From positions 1-26,568 of the forward strand of contig WGBJ01000187.1 of the NCBI GenBank assembly GCA_015494385.1: 26,568 bases of DNA, in the 5' to 3' direction. The translations under genes were made by a program, and so were the position numbers. The DNA is from Marinosulfonomonas sp. Lineage in GTDB: Bacteria > Pseudomonadota > Alphaproteobacteria > Rhodobacterales > Rhodobacteraceae. The notes beneath the pieces were generated by a model. The model saw only the letters and a program-made list of their open reading frames with translations, did no database searches and was not told where the DNA came from. The stretch's first letter is position 1, and each line of letters opens with the position of its first letter. This document shows, in pieces, positions 23,386 to 26,568 of the stretch.

Positions 23386-23503
23386 TTAGAGCGTGTCGCG
23401 CCTGATCAGATTCGAGCATTCACCGCCCCGACCGAGGCAGCGTTCGCGCAAGCGAATGCGTTCGGTCTGGGCGGTGAATTCTATTTGGTGTGACATGCTC
23501 TAA
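23386..23503. repeat. Composite palindromic element with near-identical terminal inverted repeats
   Basis: About 118 bases that fold almost end to end. Terminal 17-base repeats (23386-23402 and 23487-23503, TTAGAGC...GTC...CC) match at 14 of 17 positions, all differences being G/A transitions. An inner pair begins ATTCACCGCCC (23418) and ends GGGCGGTGAAT (23479) and is continued by GACCGA/TCGGTC. The centre GCGTTCGC-GCAA-GCGAATGC (23440-23459) closes on a GCAA tetraloop. It encodes no protein and looks like a MITE-like or dispersed palindromic repeat. Its right end contains the TAG stop codon of the proV gene. Confidence 0.75.
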
Positions 23504-24525
23504 TGGGTTGCCGGTGTGACCATAGCGTCAATCACGGCTTTCATCGTGATCCCGCCGATCGGGGTTCCGGATGTATCGGTGATTGCAGCTTCGGATATAT
23601 CGGAATCCGTCAGCTTTTTGGCTGCAAACTCGAGGCTGCTGCCGGTTGGAATCTGCAATGACGCGGCTGGTGCCGTGGGGGACATGATTGTATCCACCTT
23701 GATCACACGCCCGCGGTTCACCTCTTTTACGAAATCGGCGATGTATTCGTCTGCGGGATTCAACACAATGTCCTGACCCGTGCCTTGCTGGATCACCTCG
23801 CCGTCCCGCAGGATGGCGATGCGGTCGCCCAGACGCAGGGCCTCGTCCAGATCGTGAGTGATAAAGACGATGGTCTTGTGCAGTTCGTCCTGCAGCTCCA
23901 GCAGGATGGTTTGCATATCCATGCGGATCAGCGGGTCCAGCGCCGAGAATGCCTCGTCCATCAGCAGGATGTCGGCGTCATTTGTCAGGGCGCGGGCAAG
24001 GCCAACGCGCTGCTGCATGCCGCCGGACAACTGGTTGGGGTAGTTATCCTCGAACCCGTCCAGGCCAACGCGGCTTAGCCAGTGACGCGCCCGTTCTTCG
24101 GCTTCGGCACGGGCAACGCCCTGAAGCTCGATCCCGAAAAGGGTGTTGTTGATCACTGTGCGGTGCGGCAGCAGGGCGAATTTCTGGAATACCATCGCCG
24201 TTTTATGGCGGCGGAATGCCAGAAGATCGGATTTGGACATTTTGCAAATGTCCTGCCCCTGATAGATCACCTCGCCGACGGTGGGTTCGATCAGCCGGTT
24301 GATGTGGCGGATCATCGTTGATTTACCCGAGCCGGACAGCCCCATGATCACCTGTATCTTGGCCGACGGCATTTTGATATTGATGTCCTTCAGGCCCAAT
24401 ACATGCCCGTATTTGGCGTTCAGTTCATCCTTGGACATGCCGTCCTTGACCATCTGGATATACTTCTCGCCATGCGGGCCAAAGATTTTGTAAAGGCCTT
24501 TAACCTCGATACTGTTATCAGCCAT
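23500..24525 (-). CDS. proV: Glycine betaine/proline-type ABC transporter ATP-binding protein
   Basis: 341 residues from the ATG at 24525, preceded by CGGAGAAG; the frame is open upstream but only within proW. It powers import of betaine, proline or related osmolytes. It has the ProV-type N-terminal extension (KIFGPHGEKYIQMVKDGMSK) before Walker A GLSGSGKST (62-70), signature LSGGMQQR (166-173), Walker B with D190/E191, then a CBS-like regulatory tail (about 277-341), shorter than the two CBS copies of E. coli ProV. The start overlaps the proW stop by 8 bases. The stop codon lies within the right end of the palindromic element at 23386-23503, so the last residues (TPATH) abut the element. Confidence 0.93.
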   Translation of the reverse strand: MADNSIEVKGLYKIFGPHGEKYIQMVKDGMSKDELNAKYGHVLGLKDINIKMPSAKIQVIMGLSGSGKSTMIRHINRLIEPTVGEVIYQGQDICKMSKSDLLAFRRHKTAMVFQKFALLPHRTVINNTLFGIELQGVARAEAEERARHWLSRVGLDGFEDNYPNQLSGGMQQRVGLARALTNDADILLMDEAFSALDPLIRMDMQTILLELQDELHKTIVFITHDLDEALRLGDRIAILRDGEVIQQGTGQDIVLNPADEYIADFVKEVNRGRVIKVDTIMSPTAPAASLQIPTGSSLEFAAKKLTDSDISEAAITDTSGTPIGGITMKAVIDAMVTPATH

Positions 24526-25426
24526 GGATCTTCTCCGAGTGTTTTTGCAGGCGCTTGCCGAATTTCTGGCTGACGCGGTCAAATACAATCGCGATTGTAA
24601 CAATGGCCAAACCATTCATCATGCCAAGGGTCAGATATTGGTTGTTCACAGCCTTGAGCACCTGCGACCCCAGCCCGTGCGCCCCGATAAGCGAGGCCAC
24701 AACAACCATCGCAAGGGCCATCATGATGGTCTGGTTCACACCGGCAAACAGATTGGGCAGGGCCAATGGCAGTTGCACCTGCATCATCTTTTGTCGTGGC
24801 GAGGCCCCAAAGGCGTCAGCCGCTTCCAGCACATCCTTGTCCACAAGCCGGATGCCCAGATTGGTCAGGCGCACCACCGGCGGAATGGCGTAAATGCAAA
24901 CCGCGATCAGGCCGGGCACCTTGCCGATCCCCAGAAGCATCAGCACGGGGATAAGATAAACAAAGGCGGGAATGGTTTGCATAATGTCCAGAATAGGCAC
25001 GATCACAGCCTGTATCCGGTCCGATTTCGACATCAGGATTCCAACCGGAATACCGATTGCAATGCAGACGAATGTGGAAACCGAAACCAGCGCCAGCGTG
25101 CGCATGGTGTCTTCCCACATGCCAAGATAACCGATCACCAGCAATGCGATGGCCGTTCCGATAACCATCGTAATGCTGCGGGCGCCCAGCCAGACCAGCA
25201 GGCACAACACCAGGATCATCAGGGGCCAAGGTGTTCCCAGCAGCAGTTTTTCAAACCACACCATGAACATTTTCAGCGGGTAGAAGAAATTTTCGATTGC
25301 TTCGCCGTTTTCACGCGTGAAAGTGCGAAATGACTGATCGATCCCTTTTTTTAGGTCCCGCAAATCGGCGCGCCCCATTTCGGGAAATTCGATCATATAC
25401 TCGGGTAACATCTCTTTCAGTGACAT
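24518..25426 (-). CDS. proW: Glycine betaine/proline-type ABC transporter permease
   Basis: 302-residue inner-membrane permease. A cytoplasmic or amphipathic N-terminal stretch of about 60 residues precedes six or seven membrane helices. The conserved coupling loop is seen in VLEAADAFGASPRQKMMQVQLPLALP, and IPAFVYLIPVLMLLGIG and GLGSQVL are typical of ProW/OpuAB. It forms the channel, probably as a homodimer, with the ATPase and the binding protein on either side in the operon. It is separated from proX by an intrinsic terminator (25453-25485), so its expression is probably lower than that of proX. Confidence 0.94.
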   Translation of the reverse strand: MSLKEMLPEYMIEFPEMGRADLRDLKKGIDQSFRTFTRENGEAIENFFYPLKMFMVWFEKLLLGTPWPLMILVLCLLVWLGARSITMVIGTAIALLVIGYLGMWEDTMRTLALVSVSTFVCIAIGIPVGILMSKSDRIQAVIVPILDIMQTIPAFVYLIPVLMLLGIGKVPGLIAVCIYAIPPVVRLTNLGIRLVDKDVLEAADAFGASPRQKMMQVQLPLALPNLFAGVNQTIMMALAMVVVASLIGAHGLGSQVLKAVNNQYLTLGMMNGLAIVTIAIVFDRVSQKFGKRLQKHSEKIHG

Positions 25427-25452
25427 GCCCCACCCCCTATTTTATGTCTTCC

Positions 25453-25485
25453 AAAAAACTGAACCGCCCGAAAAGAGCGGTTCAG
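25453..25485 (-). terminator. Intrinsic terminator/attenuator between proX and proW
   Basis: Read on the minus strand, the arms CTGAACCGC and GCGGTTCAG form a perfect 9-base stem around a 9-base loop and are followed at once by TTTTTT. It lies just after the proX stop and 26 bases before the proW start. This is a standard way to give the binding protein an excess over the membrane subunits, with partial read-through to proWV. Confidence 0.85.
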
Positions 25486-25502
25486 CTTTATTTCAAGTTC
25501 TC

Positions 25503-26498
25503 TTAAAGAGAGCTTTTGATTTTTTCAGCGGCTTCCGGTGAAACCCATTTGGTCCAGACGTCCTGATATTTGGTCAGGAATTCGATCGCGGCATCTTCGC
25601 CAGCGGCCTGTTCGTCAGCCATATAGACCAGCATCGCGCCCATAACTTCGCCCGGGAATGTGCGGGCTTCCAGATAAGCATTGATATCCGCGTTGCCTTT
25701 ATAAAACTCGTCGGTCACAAGCGTGAAGACTTCGGATTTGATCCATGCGGATTTCGGAGGATTGGGGCAATCTTCTTTTGCAATACAGTTTGTCCATTCT
25801 TCCTTGCCGACAAAGGGCACGCCAAACGGCACGGCTTGCAGATTGTATTTGCCGATGATGGCGGTTGGCGACCAGTAGTAACCGAACCAGTTCTCACCGC
25901 GTTCGTTTGCCTTGGCAATCGAGCCGTCCAGACCAGCAGCCGAACCCGGATCAATCAGTTTCCAGCCTTTGGCTTCCATATCGAACGCTTTGAACAGGTT
26001 GGCATTTACAGCCTGACAACCCCAGCCCGCAGGACAACCGACAAATGCGCCTTTGCTCGGGTCTTCGGAATCCGGAAACAGTTCAGGATGTTCGATAATG
26101 TCCAGAACGGTTTTCAGGTCGGGATGTGCTTCGGCAGTATAGGGGGGAATCCACCAGCCTTCGCCCAGACCTGTGATCGGGCCTTTGTTCACGGCGTGAA
26201 TACGGCCTTCTTCCAGTGCAGGGTCAAGAACATCGCGCAGGGCGTTTACCCATTGCTCGCCGGCGATTTGCGGTTCGCCTTTTTCGTTCATCGAGGTAAA
26301 GATCGCCGATGTGCCACCGACAACCAGTTCGATTTCACAGCCGTAACCTTCTTCAAGGATAATCTTGTCGACATTGGCCATCAATTCGCCGGATGCCCAG
26401 TTGAATTCGGCCATTTTGATGCTGCCACATTCAGCGAATGCGCTGCCTGCTGTCAGGCTGGCTGCCATCATAGCCGAGGCAAGTAGTAGTTTCTTCAT
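25503..26498 (-). CDS. proX: Glycine betaine/proline-type ABC transporter substrate-binding protein
   Basis: 331 residues with a Sec signal peptide: MKKLLLASAM, hydrophobic core, probable cut after AFA (residue 22). The mature protein belongs to the OpuAC/ProX family. Aromatic-rich segments EGWWIPPY and ENWFGYYWSPTAI probably supply the Trp/Tyr cage that holds a quaternary ammonium group. Cys pairs (VGCPAGWGCQ and NCIAKEDCP, plus the first mature residues ECG) suggest disulfides in the periplasm. The start at 26498 has a GGAGAG site. It is first in the proX-proW-proV order, the reverse of E. coli proVWX. The ligand could be glycine betaine, choline, carnitine or a similar solute. Confidence 0.94.
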   Translation of the reverse strand: MKKLLLASAMMAASLTAGSAFAECGSIKMAEFNWASGELMANVDKIILEEGYGCEIELVVGGTSAIFTSMNEKGEPQIAGEQWVNALRDVLDPALEEGRIHAVNKGPITGLGEGWWIPPYTAEAHPDLKTVLDIIEHPELFPDSEDPSKGAFVGCPAGWGCQAVNANLFKAFDMEAKGWKLIDPGSAAGLDGSIAKANERGENWFGYYWSPTAIIGKYNLQAVPFGVPFVGKEEWTNCIAKEDCPNPPKSAWIKSEVFTLVTDEFYKGNADINAYLEARTFPGEVMGAMLVYMADEQAAGEDAAIEFLTKYQDVWTKWVSPEAAEKIKSSL

Positions 26499-26568
26499 TT
26501 AGTCTCTCCCTAGGTAAAATTCATTGGTTGGGCGCAGTAAACCTTGCCAAGCGTGTGTATGTAAAGGG
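26499..26568 (-). promoter_or_regulatory. proX leader and probable promoter region (cut by window edge)
   Basis: 70 bases upstream of proX that hold its ribosome binding site (GGAGAG, 26505-26510) and, presumably, part of its promoter. No clear hexamer pair or operator could be marked before the window ends. Confidence 0.4.

Noticed and set aside
1..26568. CRISPR array, tRNA/rRNA, transposase, toxin-antitoxin or phage defence genes
   Set aside because: I saw no direct repeat-spacer pattern, no cloverleaf or rRNA-like sequence and no protein resembling these systems. The window appears to be mostly core and metabolic genes.

Overview
The window reads as a chromosomal segment of an alphaproteobacterium, most likely a marine Rhodobacterales (roseobacter-group) bacterium. 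This is judged from gene content (DppABCDF-type importers, SulP plus tandem-Usp pair, CIO-type cytochrome bd with a DUF2474 peptide, def/def-like/fmt cluster, ProXWV osmolyte importer), moderately high GC coding sequence and very tight gene packing. No database search was possible, so the taxon is inference. I recognise no rRNA, tRNA, CRISPR array, transposase or phage gene. No gene-free stretch exceeds 300 bases.

Layout. 1-1514 (minus): a cut-off M17 leucyl aminopeptidase and a small helical protein of unknown function. 1668-3618 (plus): beta-carbonic anhydrase overlapping a DAO-family FAD oxidoreductase. 3747-4652 (minus): a LysR regulator, divergent from a seven-gene run at 4758-11846: M19 dipeptidase, peptide-type ABC importer (binding protein, two permeases, two ATPases) and an SDR dehydrogenase. 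All junctions from the binding protein onward are either abutting or ATGA overlaps. 11848-14342 (minus): cytochrome bd oxidase of the cyanide-insensitive type (cydA, cydB) plus a 38-residue DUF2474 peptide, divergent from an NsrR-like Rrf2 regulator (14469-14912) carrying the three Fe-S cysteines. 14909-16078 (minus): a CapA-family lipoprotein. 16168-19799 (plus): an MFS transporter, then a SulP anion transporter with a STAS domain coupled to a tandem universal stress protein. 19858-21030 (minus): a MalY/PatB-type PLP enzyme. 21128-23319 (plus): peptide deformylase, a second deformylase-like protein that has lost its catalytic residues, methionyl-tRNA formyltransferase and a small membrane protein. 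23500-26498 (minus): a glycine betaine/proline-type importer (proX, proW, proV).

How the genes work together. Three modules stand out. (i) The LysR/dipeptidase/Dpp/SDR cluster looks like a dedicated uptake and hydrolysis route for a dipeptide, architecturally like the E. coli ddpX-ddpABCDF D-Ala-D-Ala system but with an M19 enzyme in place of DdpX. (ii) The NsrR-like gene back to back with cydAB suggests a nitric-oxide-responsive respiratory oxidase. (iii) def, def-like and fmt are linked by two ATGA overlaps, so the apparently dead deformylase is made together with the enzymes that add and remove the N-terminal formyl group.

Non-coding structure worth attention: an intrinsic terminator between proX and proW; two back-to-back hairpin elements at 23346-23503, the second supplying the proV stop codon; short perfect palindromes upstream of the carbonic anhydrase gene and between the oxidoreductase and LysR genes; and paired hairpins upstream of the aminopeptidase gene.
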